This document shows, piece by piece, positions 25,544 to 34,401 of a DNA stretch of 64,000 nt. The number at the start of each line of letters is the position of its first letter. Positions within the stretch are counted from its first letter, which is position 1. Both the position numbers and the translations under genes were made by a program. The notes under the pieces are model-generated. The model worked only from the letters and a program-made list of their open reading frames with translations. It was not told the origin of the DNA and ran no database searches. Source of the DNA: CAVUWL01 sp963787415 (GTDB lineage: Bacteria; Actinomycetota; Thermoleophilia; Solirubrobacterales; 70-9). Where the stretch lies: NCBI GenBank assembly GCA_963787415.1, contig CAWBCO010000003.1, positions 868,001-932,000 on the forward strand. The letters are read 5' to 3'.

Positions 25544-25568
25544 ACTTTGTAACAGTCTGTTACAAAGT
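25544..25568. promoter_or_regulatory. 25-bp perfect palindrome, candidate operator of ndh
   Basis: The arms ACTTTGTAACA and TGTTACAAAGT are exactly complementary around GTC. The dyad lies 14 bases before the ndh ATG and 14 bases after the gatB stop. The TGTAAC/GTTACA core is reminiscent of, but not identical to, redox-repressor (Rex-type) sites. Its position between promoter and start suits repression of ndh. Confidence 0.65.
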
Positions 25569-25582
25569 GCTAAGTTGGACTT

Positions 25583-26854
25583 ATGGCCTGGAATGTAGTG
25601 ATAGTCGGTGGCGGATTCGGAGGGGCGATGGCGGCTCGCGAGCTGGAGCGGGTGATGCCTCAGCAATCGGCCCGGCTGGTCTTGGTCAACGAGGCGAATT
25701 TCATGCTCTACACGCCGTTTTTGCCCGAGGCGGCGGCCGGAACGTTGGAGCCCCGTCACGTCGTCACGCCGCTGCGAGAAATCCTCAAGCGAACCTATCT
25801 GCGTCTCGGCGCGATCGTTGCCCATGATCCACTTGCCCACACGGTTGAGCTGCGCTCCAAATACGACCAGCTGGAGACGCTCTCCTACGACCAGCTGCTG
25901 CTCGCGCTTGGCTCGGTCTCAAGGGTGCTTCCGGTTCCCGGCCTTGCCGAGCACGCTGTTGGGTTCAAGAGCCTTGCCGATGCAATTTGGCTCCGAAATC
26001 ACCTGGTCGAGACACTCGAGGAAGCCAACGCCACCGATGACCCAGGCCGTCGCGACCAGCTCCTCAGCTACGTTTTCGTCGGCGGTGGCTACGCTGGGCT
26101 CGAGGCGCTCGCCGAGCTGCAGGATTTCGCAGCTGACGCGATTGAGAGCTACCCTCGTGCTCGCCTGCACGGGATGCGCTGGGTCTTGGTCGAGGCCTCA
26201 GATCGGGTCTTGCCCGAGATCGATCCACAGCTCGCCTCCTATGCTCTGGGGGAGCTGCGGGGGCGCGGTATCGACGTCCGCCTCGCCACCACCTTGGAGG
26301 AGGTCAGCGCCGACAGCGCCAGGCTCTCCAGCGGCGAGACGCTGCCGACCCATACCGTGGTCTGGACGGCGGGGGTCAGTGCTAATCCCAGCCTGCGGAC
26401 GCTGGCCGTTCCGCTTGAGCAAAGTGGCCGGGTTCCGGTCGATCGCTTTCTGCGCGTCGAGGGAATGGACTCGGTATGGGCAATCGGCGACTGCGCGGCG
26501 GTTCCGGATCCGCGCGGAGGTATCTGTCCGCCGACGGCTCAACACGCGGTGCGCCAGGGCTCCGTCGCCGCGCGCAACATCGCCGCCGAGCTCGGGGTCG
26601 GGTCCGGCGGGCCCTTTGAGTACCGCAGTAACGCGGCTTTCGTCAACCTCGGTCGCTACAAGGCGGTCGGCAAGATCGGTGATCACACCGTGCGCGGATT
26701 TCCGGCCTGGTGGCTGGCGCGGACCTACCACATGAGCCAGATTCCGGGCACCGCGCGAAAGGCTCGCGCGGTGCTTGACTGGACGGCCAGCCTGCCGTTC
26801 GGGCGTGATATTTCTGAGGTCGGATCGATCGGCCACCCGAAAGCGCTGAAATAA
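25583..26854 (+). CDS. ndh: Type II NADH:quinone oxidoreductase
   Basis: This single-subunit, non-proton-pumping NADH dehydrogenase feeds electrons to menaquinone. The 423 residues show the FAD Rossmann motif (VVIVGGGFGGAMAARELE), the NAD-binding motif (YVFVGGGYAGLEALAELQ) and the flavin-binding WAIGDCAAVPDP, followed by PPTAQHAVRQG. The C-terminal region would anchor it at the inner membrane face. The quinone partner is made by the men genes at 34-42 kb. A perfect palindrome precedes it, implying dedicated regulation. Confidence 0.9.
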   Translation: MAWNVVIVGGGFGGAMAARELERVMPQQSARLVLVNEANFMLYTPFLPEAAAGTLEPRHVVTPLREILKRTYLRLGAIVAHDPLAHTVELRSKYDQLETLSYDQLLLALGSVSRVLPVPGLAEHAVGFKSLADAIWLRNHLVETLEEANATDDPGRRDQLLSYVFVGGGYAGLEALAELQDFAADAIESYPRARLHGMRWVLVEASDRVLPEIDPQLASYALGELRGRGIDVRLATTLEEVSADSARLSSGETLPTHTVVWTAGVSANPSLRTLAVPLEQSGRVPVDRFLRVEGMDSVWAIGDCAAVPDPRGGICPPTAQHAVRQGSVAARNIAAELGVGSGGPFEYRSNAAFVNLGRYKAVGKIGDHTVRGFPAWWLARTYHMSQIPGTARKARAVLDWTASLPFGRDISEVGSIGHPKALK

Positions 26855-26859
26855 CTGGG

Positions 26860-27144
26860 GTGGGCTTCGAGTACCCAATCATCGCCTTCTTCTTCGGCCT
26901 TCCTGCCGGGATCATCGGCAAGAGCAAGGGCAGCTCGTTCTGGCTCTGGCTCCTGATCGGCACGGTGCTGCCGGTGCTCGGGTTGATCGCCGTGATCCTC
27001 TACCGCTCTGAGAAGTTTGAACCCGAACGGCAGTGCCCCACCTGTCGCAAGGCGGTGAAGGTCTACGTCCAGGTTTGTCCGCGCTGCGGCACCGACCTCT
27101 ATCTGCCCGATCCCGCCGAAGTGAGGCGCCCAAGGGCGGGGTGA
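26860..27144 (+). CDS. Small membrane protein with C-terminal zinc ribbon
   Basis: This is a 94-residue protein starting at GTG 26860, 5 nt after ndh. Two hydrophobic spans (about 5-17 and 26-47) are followed by a zinc-ribbon-like CPTC-x(13)-CPRCGTDLY. Such paired-CxxC tails on short membrane proteins occur widely without known function. Probable co-transcription with ndh is the only functional hint. Confidence 0.7.
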   Translation: MGFEYPIIAFFFGLPAGIIGKSKGSSFWLWLLIGTVLPVLGLIAVILYRSEKFEPERQCPTCRKAVKVYVQVCPRCGTDLYLPDPAEVRRPRAG

Positions 27145-27166
27145 TCGGGGCGGGCGAAAGCGCGAC

Positions 27167-28231
27167 CTAGCGCAGCCAGGTTCTGACGATCGCGTTTGCA
27201 AAACCGAGGCCGTAGCGAATGACAGCGGGCTTCTTGGAGTGACCGTGCAGCCGGCGCTCGACCGTGATCGGTACCTCCTTTGCTGGAATTCCTCGCTTGA
27301 TCGCCTCGATCATGAACTCCGAGGTGTGAAATTGCTCCTGGCGCAAGACGAGCTGGGGTAGCACTGTCGTGCGCACAGCGCGATAGCCGTTGGAGCAGTC
27401 ACTGACGTGGGTGCGCGTGATCAGGGACACGAGGCGGTTGAAGAAGACGATGCCGAGCTCGCGGGCGAGGTGGTTGCGATCTGCGTGACCAAGGACGCGG
27501 GAGCCGTGGGCGACGTCGACTTCGCCCTCAAGCACCGGTTTGACGAGGCGCTCCATCTCGGCCGGCAGGTGCTGGCCGTCGGCGTCCAGCGTGACAACTA
27601 TCTCGGCTCCGGAGGCGACCATCAGGCGGTAGCCGGTGCGCAGGGCAGCGCCGCCGCCGCGGTTGATCAGGTGGCGGGCCACGACAGCCCCCCGCTCGGC
27701 GGCGGCGTCACCGGTGCCGTCGCGTGAGCCATCATCGACAACCAGGACCGCCGTTTCGCGTCCGCAGACCACAGCTGGGATTTGGTCAAGAACGTCGCCG
27801 ATGCTCTCGGCCTCGTTGTAGGCGGGGATCAGGATCGCGATCTTGCCAGCGAAGCGCTGGGGTAGGTCCGCCTGGCGGAACTCCTCCCAGGCGAGGCTCT
27901 CGAGAACCGCCGAGAGCTGCCGCGAGCTGCGCGACGCTTGCGAAAGCGCTCTCAAGATCAAGAGGAAGAGGGCGAAGATTGCAAATACAGCGAGCCCAAG
28001 GATGCGGCCACCGTTTCCCTTTTCGAAGGAGAAGGCAGAGAGCAGCTTGTCGCTGATTTCGGTGCCCGAGACGATCGCCAGGCCGAGACCGACCGCGAGC
28101 AAGATCAGCACGTCGAAGTTGCGCAGTGAGCGGCGGCGAAGCAGCGCGTAGCAAACGATCGCGATGGCGACGATCAGGCCGGCGCTGCGGAGCGCGGTTA
28201 ATTCGGTTGGGAAGAAGCTCGCCTGGACCAT
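27167..28231 (-). CDS. Family 2 glycosyltransferase with N-terminal membrane region
   Basis: Residues 1-105 hold three membrane segments resembling a DUF2304 module. From about residue 128 a GT-A fold begins (IAILIPAYNEAESIGDVLD, then VLVVDDGSRDGT) with the metal site TLDADGQH. This is the dolichol-phosphate-mannose-synthase-like class that makes polyprenyl-phosphate sugars. It overlaps the end of the upstream GT39-like gene by 34 bases, so the three minus-strand genes form one operon. A polyprenyl-P-sugar maker next to membrane transferases that use such donors is a coherent set; the sugar is unknown. Confidence 0.88.
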   Translation of the reverse strand: MVQASFFPTELTALRSAGLIVAIAIVCYALLRRRSLRNFDVLILLAVGLGLAIVSGTEISDKLLSAFSFEKGNGGRILGLAVFAIFALFLLILRALSQASRSSRQLSAVLESLAWEEFRQADLPQRFAGKIAILIPAYNEAESIGDVLDQIPAVVCGRETAVLVVDDGSRDGTGDAAAERGAVVARHLINRGGGAALRTGYRLMVASGAEIVVTLDADGQHLPAEMERLVKPVLEGEVDVAHGSRVLGHADRNHLARELGIVFFNRLVSLITRTHVSDCSNGYRAVRTTVLPQLVLRQEQFHTSEFMIEAIKRGIPAKEVPITVERRLHGHSKKPAVIRYGLGFANAIVRTWLR

Positions 28232-29550
28232 GGGCCGCTAGACAATAGGGCCGTCGCCCCCCACGAAAGCGCCGCAGCGGCGAGCGGAAACGCCAATGTC
28301 ATCAGGATCTCGCCGCGGCGATTGGAGGCTAGGGAGGCGGCGCCGACCGCGGTGATGATCAGGATCGGGGTCACCAACGCCACCAGTTCCCACCAGCGCT
28401 TGAACCAGGCCAAGGCTCCGAGACCGCCGATCGCCAGGGCGACGATCAATAGCTGCAGGATACGGCCCGCAGTGCTGCCCATCGCTTCTCCCGGGCCGCT
28501 GCTCCAGATGCTCGCAACCTTGCGCAGCGTCATTGCCAGGTATCCGCTCGGATTTTCCCCAAAGTACTTCGAGAAGTTCTGCTTGGCGATCTTGCCAAGC
28601 GCGGAGTCCCTTGGCAGCTGCGGGTAGCGTTCGGCGACTCGATTGAACAGCGGCGTCGGGTCGACCCGAGCCAAAGCAGCCGAGTCGGGTGCGAGATCAC
28701 GATGCAGGTAGCGCTTGGCGAGCAGTGCCTTGACCTGCTGGTATTCGCCGTTGGCCGGTAAAAAGGTGCCGACGTATAGCGCCTTGCCGTCGCCGGTGGA
28801 GATTGGAACAAAGCGTTCGAGAACGACCAGGTTGCGGACCGTCCAAGGGAGTACGGGGATGAGGAACGCGAGCAGGTAAAGAGCAGCGCCGGCGAGGGCG
28901 GGTCTGAAGCTCCGTTGGCGGCCGACCCTGAGCGCTGCGAGCAGCGCGAAGGCAATCGCCACTGGGAGGTAGTCGGGACGGATGAGCGCGGTGAGGCCGA
29001 AGAGAAATCCCGGCAGAAGCCACGACCAGAGGCTGCGCCGATCACTTGCCCACAAGAAGGCGAGCACCGCCAAGGGCAAGGTGAGCATCGCCGGTGGCTC
29101 GCTCATCAGCTCCCCGGTGGTGTGGATGAAGGGTGGGTAGATGGCGACCCCCAGTGCCGCGAGGAGTCCGGCGCTTCGCCCGGCGAGCCGCTCGCCGAGG
29201 AAAAAGACGGCGACGATCGTGGCGATTCCGAGCAACGCCTCGATGATCCGGGCGGTGCCTTCCCTGGGGCCGCCGGTCGCATAGAAGGCGGCCGCGTAAA
29301 GAAGCGGCGCCCCCGGGGACCAGTCGCTTGAATCGCGAAATTCGGGCCCCCCGTAGCTACCTTCTACATAAAGCGCCTTGGAGAGTGCGTAATAGGCATG
29401 GGAGTCGGCGCTCGGCGTCGCCAGCGGGTCCGCGACCCGGTAGCAGCGAAGCCCCAGGCCGAGGATCATGATCATCGCGAGACAGAGCAGGGTTCTGCGT
29501 CCACGACTTTGGGGAAGGTTGCGAATCCAGCGCCAAATCCGCCCGCTCAT
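28198..29550 (-). CDS. GT39-like integral-membrane glycosyltransferase (copy 1)
   Basis: The 450-residue multi-spanning protein belongs to the PMT/ArnT-like GT-C fold. An acidic motif sits in the first external loop (SADSHAYYALSKAL), then SPGAPLLYAAAFY and the helix-rich core with AIYPPFIHTTGELMSEP. GT-C enzymes transfer sugars from polyprenyl phosphate to proteins, lipids or glycans at the outer face. It shares length and several motifs with the adjacent copy, pointing to tandem duplication. Confidence 0.82.
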   Translation of the reverse strand: MSGRIWRWIRNLPQSRGRRTLLCLAMIMILGLGLRCYRVADPLATPSADSHAYYALSKALYVEGSYGGPEFRDSSDWSPGAPLLYAAAFYATGGPREGTARIIEALLGIATIVAVFFLGERLAGRSAGLLAALGVAIYPPFIHTTGELMSEPPAMLTLPLAVLAFLWASDRRSLWSWLLPGFLFGLTALIRPDYLPVAIAFALLAALRVGRQRSFRPALAGAALYLLAFLIPVLPWTVRNLVVLERFVPISTGDGKALYVGTFLPANGEYQQVKALLAKRYLHRDLAPDSAALARVDPTPLFNRVAERYPQLPRDSALGKIAKQNFSKYFGENPSGYLAMTLRKVASIWSSGPGEAMGSTAGRILQLLIVALAIGGLGALAWFKRWWELVALVTPILIITAVGAASLASNRRGEILMTLAFPLAAAALSWGATALLSSGPWSRRASSQPN

Positions 29551-29555
29551 GGCGC

Positions 29556-30908
29556 TCAGGCTATCCCCGCGCCCGGGCGCCCCTGCCGGCGCCGCAAGAG
29601 GCTGGTGCCGAGAAAGGTCGCGCCCACCCCGGCCAGCGGGGCAAGCAGCGGAATCATCACCAGCACCCGTCGTGGCGACGCGACGAGCAGGGCGCTGATC
29701 GCGGTGATCGTAAGAAAGATCGCGGCAAGCAGGAGCGCCTCCCAGCGGCGCCGTATGCCGAGCAGGGCGAGACCGAACAAAGCAAGGGCAACGATCGCCC
29801 AGTGCAGTCCCTCCCAGATCGGTCTGCGCATCACCGCGCGGGGTCCGTGTGACCAGATCGCTCCTACCTTGGTCGCAATGAAGCCGGCGTATTCAAGTGG
29901 CTCCTCGGTGAGATCACTCCAGAGCTGTTCGCGCCCAAGGTGGGAGAGGGCGACGTCGCTTTCGACTCCCGGATCACGTTCGGCGGCGAAGGCGGCAAGG
30001 ATCTGCTCGAGGCGGACCCGGGCAAGCAGCGGGTTGAGCCCAGGCGCGGCCCCCGCAGGCAGGTATCTGGCCGCCAGCACTTTGCGCAGACGCTGATCGC
30101 GCTCGAGCAGCGCTTCCCCGACGCGCTGTGGGTTCCCCTCGGAGGGCAGGTAGGTGCCGGAGTAAAGAACCTGGCCTCCACCAGTCGAGATAGGCACCAA
30201 TCGACCGAGACTGATCGCATTTCGGATCGTCCACGGCGCGATCAGCAAAGCGGTGCTGAGGAGAAGAATCACCGCGTGTCCAAGCGAGCGCCGCCATCCG
30301 CCGCATCCTCCCCGAAGGAAGACGACCGCTGCGATCGCAACCGCGACCGCGAGGTACTCCGGTCGAACCATTGCCGTTGCGCCGAGCAATGCGCCGGGAA
30401 GCAGCCAGGCCGCCTGGCGATCTCGTCGACTGGCCCAGAGGATCGCCAGTACCGAGGCTGAGAGCAGCGTTGCGGCCAGTGGCTCCGACATCATCATCCC
30501 CTGGTACTCGAGGAGGGCCGGGTAGATCGCCACCGCAAAGGCCGCGATCAAGCCGGCGAGGGGACTGGCGAGACGGCGTCCGATCAGGTAGGCAAAGAGA
30601 ACCGATAAGGATCCGATCAGCGCCAATAGGAGGCGCGCGAGGCGTTCGTGCACACCGCCGCTCAGCTTGTAGATGGCCGCGACGAGAAGCGGTAAGCCCG
30701 GTGAGTAGTTATCGGCGGGTTGCGTCGCGCTGGAGCCCAGGGTGAAGCCCCGTTCTTGATCCAGGTTGCGTGCGATCTTGGCGTAGGCGAGTGCGTCATA
30801 GACCGGGGTCCGACCCTGCCAGGCGTACTCAATTCGCAATCCGCCGCCGATGAGCAAGGCCACGGCCAGGGCCGCGAGGCCCGCCCGCCCGCCGTTACCT
30901 GTCGCCAA
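29556..30908 (-). CDS. GT39-like integral-membrane glycosyltransferase (copy 2)
   Basis: This is also 450 residues with the same layout: acidic DALAYAKIARNL, NYSPGLPLLVAAIYKL, then IGRRLASPLAGLIAAFAVAIYP and MMMSEPLAA. Shared SPG-PLL, AGL-AA-VAIYP and MSEP elements with copy 1 indicate paralogy, while the loops differ, suggesting different acceptors or sugars. The start is TTG 30908, diverging from the sulfoquinovose-synthase-like gene 53 nt away. Five nt separate it from copy 1. Confidence 0.82.
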   Translation of the reverse strand: MATGNGGRAGLAALAVALLIGGGLRIEYAWQGRTPVYDALAYAKIARNLDQERGFTLGSSATQPADNYSPGLPLLVAAIYKLSGGVHERLARLLLALIGSLSVLFAYLIGRRLASPLAGLIAAFAVAIYPALLEYQGMMMSEPLAATLLSASVLAILWASRRDRQAAWLLPGALLGATAMVRPEYLAVAVAIAAVVFLRGGCGGWRRSLGHAVILLLSTALLIAPWTIRNAISLGRLVPISTGGGQVLYSGTYLPSEGNPQRVGEALLERDQRLRKVLAARYLPAGAAPGLNPLLARVRLEQILAAFAAERDPGVESDVALSHLGREQLWSDLTEEPLEYAGFIATKVGAIWSHGPRAVMRRPIWEGLHWAIVALALFGLALLGIRRRWEALLLAAIFLTITAISALLVASPRRVLVMIPLLAPLAGVGATFLGTSLLRRRQGRPGAGIA

Positions 30909-30946
30909 TGCGCCGATCTGCGGGATGCTATGTCGCCCCCGTCCGC

Positions 30947-30952
30947 TACCCT
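30947..30952 (+). promoter_or_regulatory. Putative -10 box, leaderless start
   Basis: TACCCT ends 9 nt before ATG 30962. Confidence 0.4.
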
Positions 30953-30961
30953 GCCGCGCCT

Positions 30962-32137
30962 ATGCGCGTTCTCATCCTTGGGGGCGACGGCTACCTGGGC
31001 TGGCCGACGGCCTTGAGGTTTTCAGCCCGCGGTCATGAGGTGGCTGTCCTCGACAATTTCTCTCGTCGCCGCTGGCACCGTGAAAACGGATCCTCTTCGC
31101 TGACCCCGATCCGCGATCTGGACGAGCGGATCGACGCCTGGCGCGAAACTTCCGGAAACGAGATTCGCAGCTTTCTGGGAGCCGTGGAGGACGGCAAGTT
31201 CCTCGACGAGGTCATTCGTGAGCTGCGTCCCGAGGCTGTTATTCACTACGGCGAGCAACCCTCTGCGCCCTATTCGATGATGTCGCGCGAGCGTGCAGTT
31301 GAGACTCAGCAGACCAACGTGATCGGCACGCTCAATCTACTTTTCGCGCTCCGCGATCATGTCCCCGACTGCCACCTGGTCAAGCTCGGGACGATGGGCG
31401 AGTACGGCACCCCAAACATCGATATCGAGGAGGGCTTCATCGAGATCGAGCACAAGGGAAGGACCGACACCTTGCCCTTTCCCAAGCTGCCCGGGTCGCT
31501 TTATCACTGCTCCAAGGTCCACGACTCGACCAACCTGCATTTCGCCTGTCGGGTCTGGGGTTTGCGGGCAACCGATCTCAACCAGGGCGTCGTCTACGGG
31601 ATCGAGACCGAGGAGGCGGCCGCGGATGAGCGCTTGATAACCCGCTTTGACTACGACGAGATCTTCGGCACGGTGCTCAATCGCTTCTGTGTGCAGGCCG
31701 TGATCGGTCACCCGTTGACCGTCTATGGCAGCGGCGGACAGACCCGCGGCTTCCTCAACATCCGCGACACCCTGCGCTGCGTAGAGCTCGCCGTCGAGAA
31801 CCCGGCCGAGCGCGGTGATTTCCGGGTCTTTAACCAGTTCACCGAGCAGTTCTCCGTCGGTGAGCTCGCCGGATTGGTCAAGGCAGCCGCCCAGCATCTC
31901 GGCTACGTGGTCGAGGTGGAGCACCGTGAGAACCCTCGGGTTGAGCTCGAAGAGCACTACTACAACGCCGTCCATACCAAGCTGATCGACCTCGGTTTGG
32001 AACCGACCCTGTTGGGCGAGGAGCTGGTTGAGTCGATGATTCACTCGATCGAGCGGCACAAGGAGCGGGTGATCGCCAGCTCGATTGATCCCCACACTCG
32101 CTGGAACCCGGCGAAATCCCCAGCAGGGCAGGCATAG
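30962..32137 (+). CDS. sqdB: UDP-sulfoquinovose synthase (SQD1/SqdB-like)
   Basis: SQD1 adds sulfite to UDP-glucose to give UDP-sulfoquinovose. The 391 residues match the family nearly throughout: VLILGGDGYLGWPTAL, HYGEQPSAPYSMM, KLGTMGEYGTPNIDIEEG (Thr about 144), the YHCSK pair (Tyr about 181, Lys about 185), RATDLNQGVVYG, GQTRGFLNIRDT and RVFNQFTEQFSV. This set, especially the EQ-SAPYSM and TMGEYGTPNIDIEEG motifs, separates SQD1 from ordinary epimerases. I chose ATG 30962; the frame is open to 30908, but those residues overlap the divergent gene. It flanks the GT-C/GT2 genes, so the product may be used for glycan or protein decoration rather than sulfolipid. Confidence 0.9.
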   Translation: MRVLILGGDGYLGWPTALRFSARGHEVAVLDNFSRRRWHRENGSSSLTPIRDLDERIDAWRETSGNEIRSFLGAVEDGKFLDEVIRELRPEAVIHYGEQPSAPYSMMSRERAVETQQTNVIGTLNLLFALRDHVPDCHLVKLGTMGEYGTPNIDIEEGFIEIEHKGRTDTLPFPKLPGSLYHCSKVHDSTNLHFACRVWGLRATDLNQGVVYGIETEEAAADERLITRFDYDEIFGTVLNRFCVQAVIGHPLTVYGSGGQTRGFLNIRDTLRCVELAVENPAERGDFRVFNQFTEQFSVGELAGLVKAAAQHLGYVVEVEHRENPRVELEEHYYNAVHTKLIDLGLEPTLLGEELVESMIHSIERHKERVIASSIDPHTRWNPAKSPAGQA

Positions 32138-32145
32138 GCCGCTGG

Positions 32146-32151
32146 TAGCAT
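32146..32151 (+). promoter_or_regulatory. Putative -10 box of ilvBN, leaderless start
   Basis: TAGCAT ends 10 nt before ATG 32162. Confidence 0.4.
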
Positions 32152-32161
32152 CGATTCTCCC

Positions 32162-33841
32162 ATGAGAGCAGCTGACGCGCTAATGCAATCGCTCAAGGCC
32201 GAGGGTGTCGAACACATCTTCGGGATACCCGGCGGGGCGAACCTGCCGACCTATGACGCGCTTGTCGATGCGGATTTCCGCCATATTCAGGTGCGTCATG
32301 AGCAGGGCGGGGGCCATGCCGCTGAGGGCTACGCGAAGGCCTCTGGACGGGTTGGCGTGGCCTTTGCGACGTCGGGTCCAGGAGCGACGAACCTGGTAAC
32401 GGCAATTGCCGACGCGATGATGGACTCGGTGCCGACCGTGTTTGTTACCGGTCAGGTACGGACAGAGCTGATCGGCACCGACGGCTTCCAGGAGGCTGAC
32501 ATCCTCGGCGCGACGCTGCCCTTCGTAAAGCACTCCTTCCAGGCCACCGATCCGCGCCAGATTCCCGAATATGTCCACGAGGCTTTCCACATTGCCTCGA
32601 CCGGTCGCCCAGGGCCGGTGCTGCTCGATATCCCCCAAGATCTCTCCCGCGCGGAGATCGATTACAAGGCCCGTACCGAGCCGGTCGAGTTGCCGGGCTA
32701 CCGGCCCTCCACCGATGGAAATATTAAGCAGATACGGATCGCCGCCAAAGCGCTTGGCAACGCGAGGCGCCCGATTCTCTATACCGGCGGCGGCGTGATC
32801 AATGCCAATGCCTCAGAGGAGCTGCGCGAGCTTGCCGCCGCCGAGCGCTTCCCGGTCACCTCAACCCTGATGGGGCTGGGCGCTTTCCCCGCCTCTCATC
32901 AGCAGTGGCTCGGAATGTTGGGGATGCACGGCACGCGGGCTGCCAATTACGCGATCGATGAGGCCGACCTGGTCGTCGCGATCGGGGCCCGCTTCGATGA
33001 CCGAATTACCGGCAAGCTCTCAGAGTTCGCCCCGCACGCAAAATTCATCCACATCGACATCGATCCCGCCGAGATCTCAAAGAACGTGCCGGCACACATC
33101 CCGATTGTTGGCGACGTAAAGCAGGTGCTGCCAAAGCTGACCCGGGAGTACCTCGCTCTGCAGACAGATGCATCTCGAGTGGATCCCTGGTGGAAGCAGA
33201 TTCGGGCCTGGCAGGAGGAGTATCCACTTCGCTATGAGGCCGGTAAGGACGCCGAGATCAAGCCGCAGTTCATGATCGAGGCGATGCACCGCGCAACGCA
33301 GGGCGATGCGATCCTCACCTCTGACGTCGGCCAGCATCAAATGTGGGCGGCGCAGTACTACGGCTTTGACAAGCCGCGGCGCTGGATCAACTCTGGCGGA
33401 CTCGGCACGATGGGGTTTGGCCTGCCGGCGGCGGTCGGCGCCAAGGTTGCCTGTCCGGAGGAGGTGGTCGTCTGCCTGGCTGGAGACGGAAGTCTGATCA
33501 TGAATTGTCAGGAGCTCGCTACCTGCGTCACCGAAGAGATCCCGGTCAAGGTATTTTTGATGAACAACGGCTACATGGGCATGGTCCGCCAGTGGCAGGA
33601 GTTGTTTTGGGATCGCCGCTATAGCTCGGTTGAGATGGGTCCCAGTCCCGACTGGGTGAAACTGGCAGAGGCCTTCGGCGCGACCGGGATGCGCTGCGAG
33701 GATTCCGCAGACCTCGAGGAGATGATGGCGACCGCGCTGCAAACCGATGGCCCGGTCCTTCTCGATGTCCGGGTCTCACCCGAGGAGAACTGCTTTCCGA
33801 TGATCCCCGCCGGTGCGGCCGCCCGGGACATGGTGGGCTGA
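32162..33841 (+). CDS. ilvB: Acetolactate synthase large subunit
   Basis: This ThDP/FAD enzyme makes acetolactate and acetohydroxybutyrate, the first shared step of valine, leucine and isoleucine synthesis. The 559 residues include the catalytic Glu region (VRHEQGGGHAAEGYAKASG), FAD-binding central-domain motifs and the ThDP motif GDGSLIMNCQELATC ending in NNGYMGM. ilvN follows with a TGATG overlap, as usual. Confidence 0.96.
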   Translation: MRAADALMQSLKAEGVEHIFGIPGGANLPTYDALVDADFRHIQVRHEQGGGHAAEGYAKASGRVGVAFATSGPGATNLVTAIADAMMDSVPTVFVTGQVRTELIGTDGFQEADILGATLPFVKHSFQATDPRQIPEYVHEAFHIASTGRPGPVLLDIPQDLSRAEIDYKARTEPVELPGYRPSTDGNIKQIRIAAKALGNARRPILYTGGGVINANASEELRELAAAERFPVTSTLMGLGAFPASHQQWLGMLGMHGTRAANYAIDEADLVVAIGARFDDRITGKLSEFAPHAKFIHIDIDPAEISKNVPAHIPIVGDVKQVLPKLTREYLALQTDASRVDPWWKQIRAWQEEYPLRYEAGKDAEIKPQFMIEAMHRATQGDAILTSDVGQHQMWAAQYYGFDKPRRWINSGGLGTMGFGLPAAVGAKVACPEEVVVCLAGDGSLIMNCQELATCVTEEIPVKVFLMNNGYMGMVRQWQELFWDRRYSSVEMGPSPDWVKLAEAFGATGMRCEDSADLEEMMATALQTDGPVLLDVRVSPEENCFPMIPAGAAARDMVG

Positions 33842-34386
33842 TGGAGGCCGGAACCCCGGAGCTGGTCAGGCTTGAGGACCTTCGAGTTCCCGGTCAGCTC
33901 AGTGGCCGCAAGCACATTCTCTCAATCTTGGTCGAGAATAAGCCTGGAGTTCTGGCCCGGATCGCCGGACTCTTCGCTCGCCGCGGCTTCAATATCGACA
34001 CTCTCGCCGTCGGTCCCACCGATGATCCGAATATCTCGCGAGTGACGCTGACTCTCGACGGAGCCGTGCACCCGATTGATCAGGTCACCAAGCAGCTTCA
34101 CAAGCTGATCAACGTCTTAAAAATCCGCGACATGGAGCCGGAAGAGACGGTGGCCAGGGAGATGGCGATGTTCAAAGTTTCTGCGGCGGTTGAGAACCGG
34201 GCCGAGATCATCCAGTTTTCAGAGATATTCAGGGCCAAGATCGTCGATGTCTCGCGCCGCACGATGACCGTCGAGGTGACCGGTTCGGCCGAGAAGATCG
34301 AGGCGTTTGAGCGGATGATCCGCCCCCATGGCTTAATCGAGATGGTCCGCACCGGCGAGATCGCGATCGCCCGCGGTGGCGACTGA
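33841..34386 (+). CDS. ilvN: Acetolactate synthase small (regulatory) subunit
   Basis: IlvN binds valine through its ACT domain and activates IlvB. It has 181 residues: a ~20-residue lead, then the ACT core (ILSILVENKPGVLARIAGLFARRGFNIDTLAVGPT) and the C-terminal regulatory domain (TMTVEVTGSAEKIEAFERM). It is coupled to ilvB by a shared A. menF starts 15 nt after its stop, so menF may be on the same transcript. Confidence 0.95.
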   Translation: MEAGTPELVRLEDLRVPGQLSGRKHILSILVENKPGVLARIAGLFARRGFNIDTLAVGPTDDPNISRVTLTLDGAVHPIDQVTKQLHKLINVLKIRDMEPEETVAREMAMFKVSAAVENRAEIIQFSEIFRAKIVDVSRRTMTVEVTGSAEKIEAFERMIRPHGLIEMVRTGEIAIARGGD

Positions 34387-34401
34387 AGCACGAGCGCCGA
34401 G

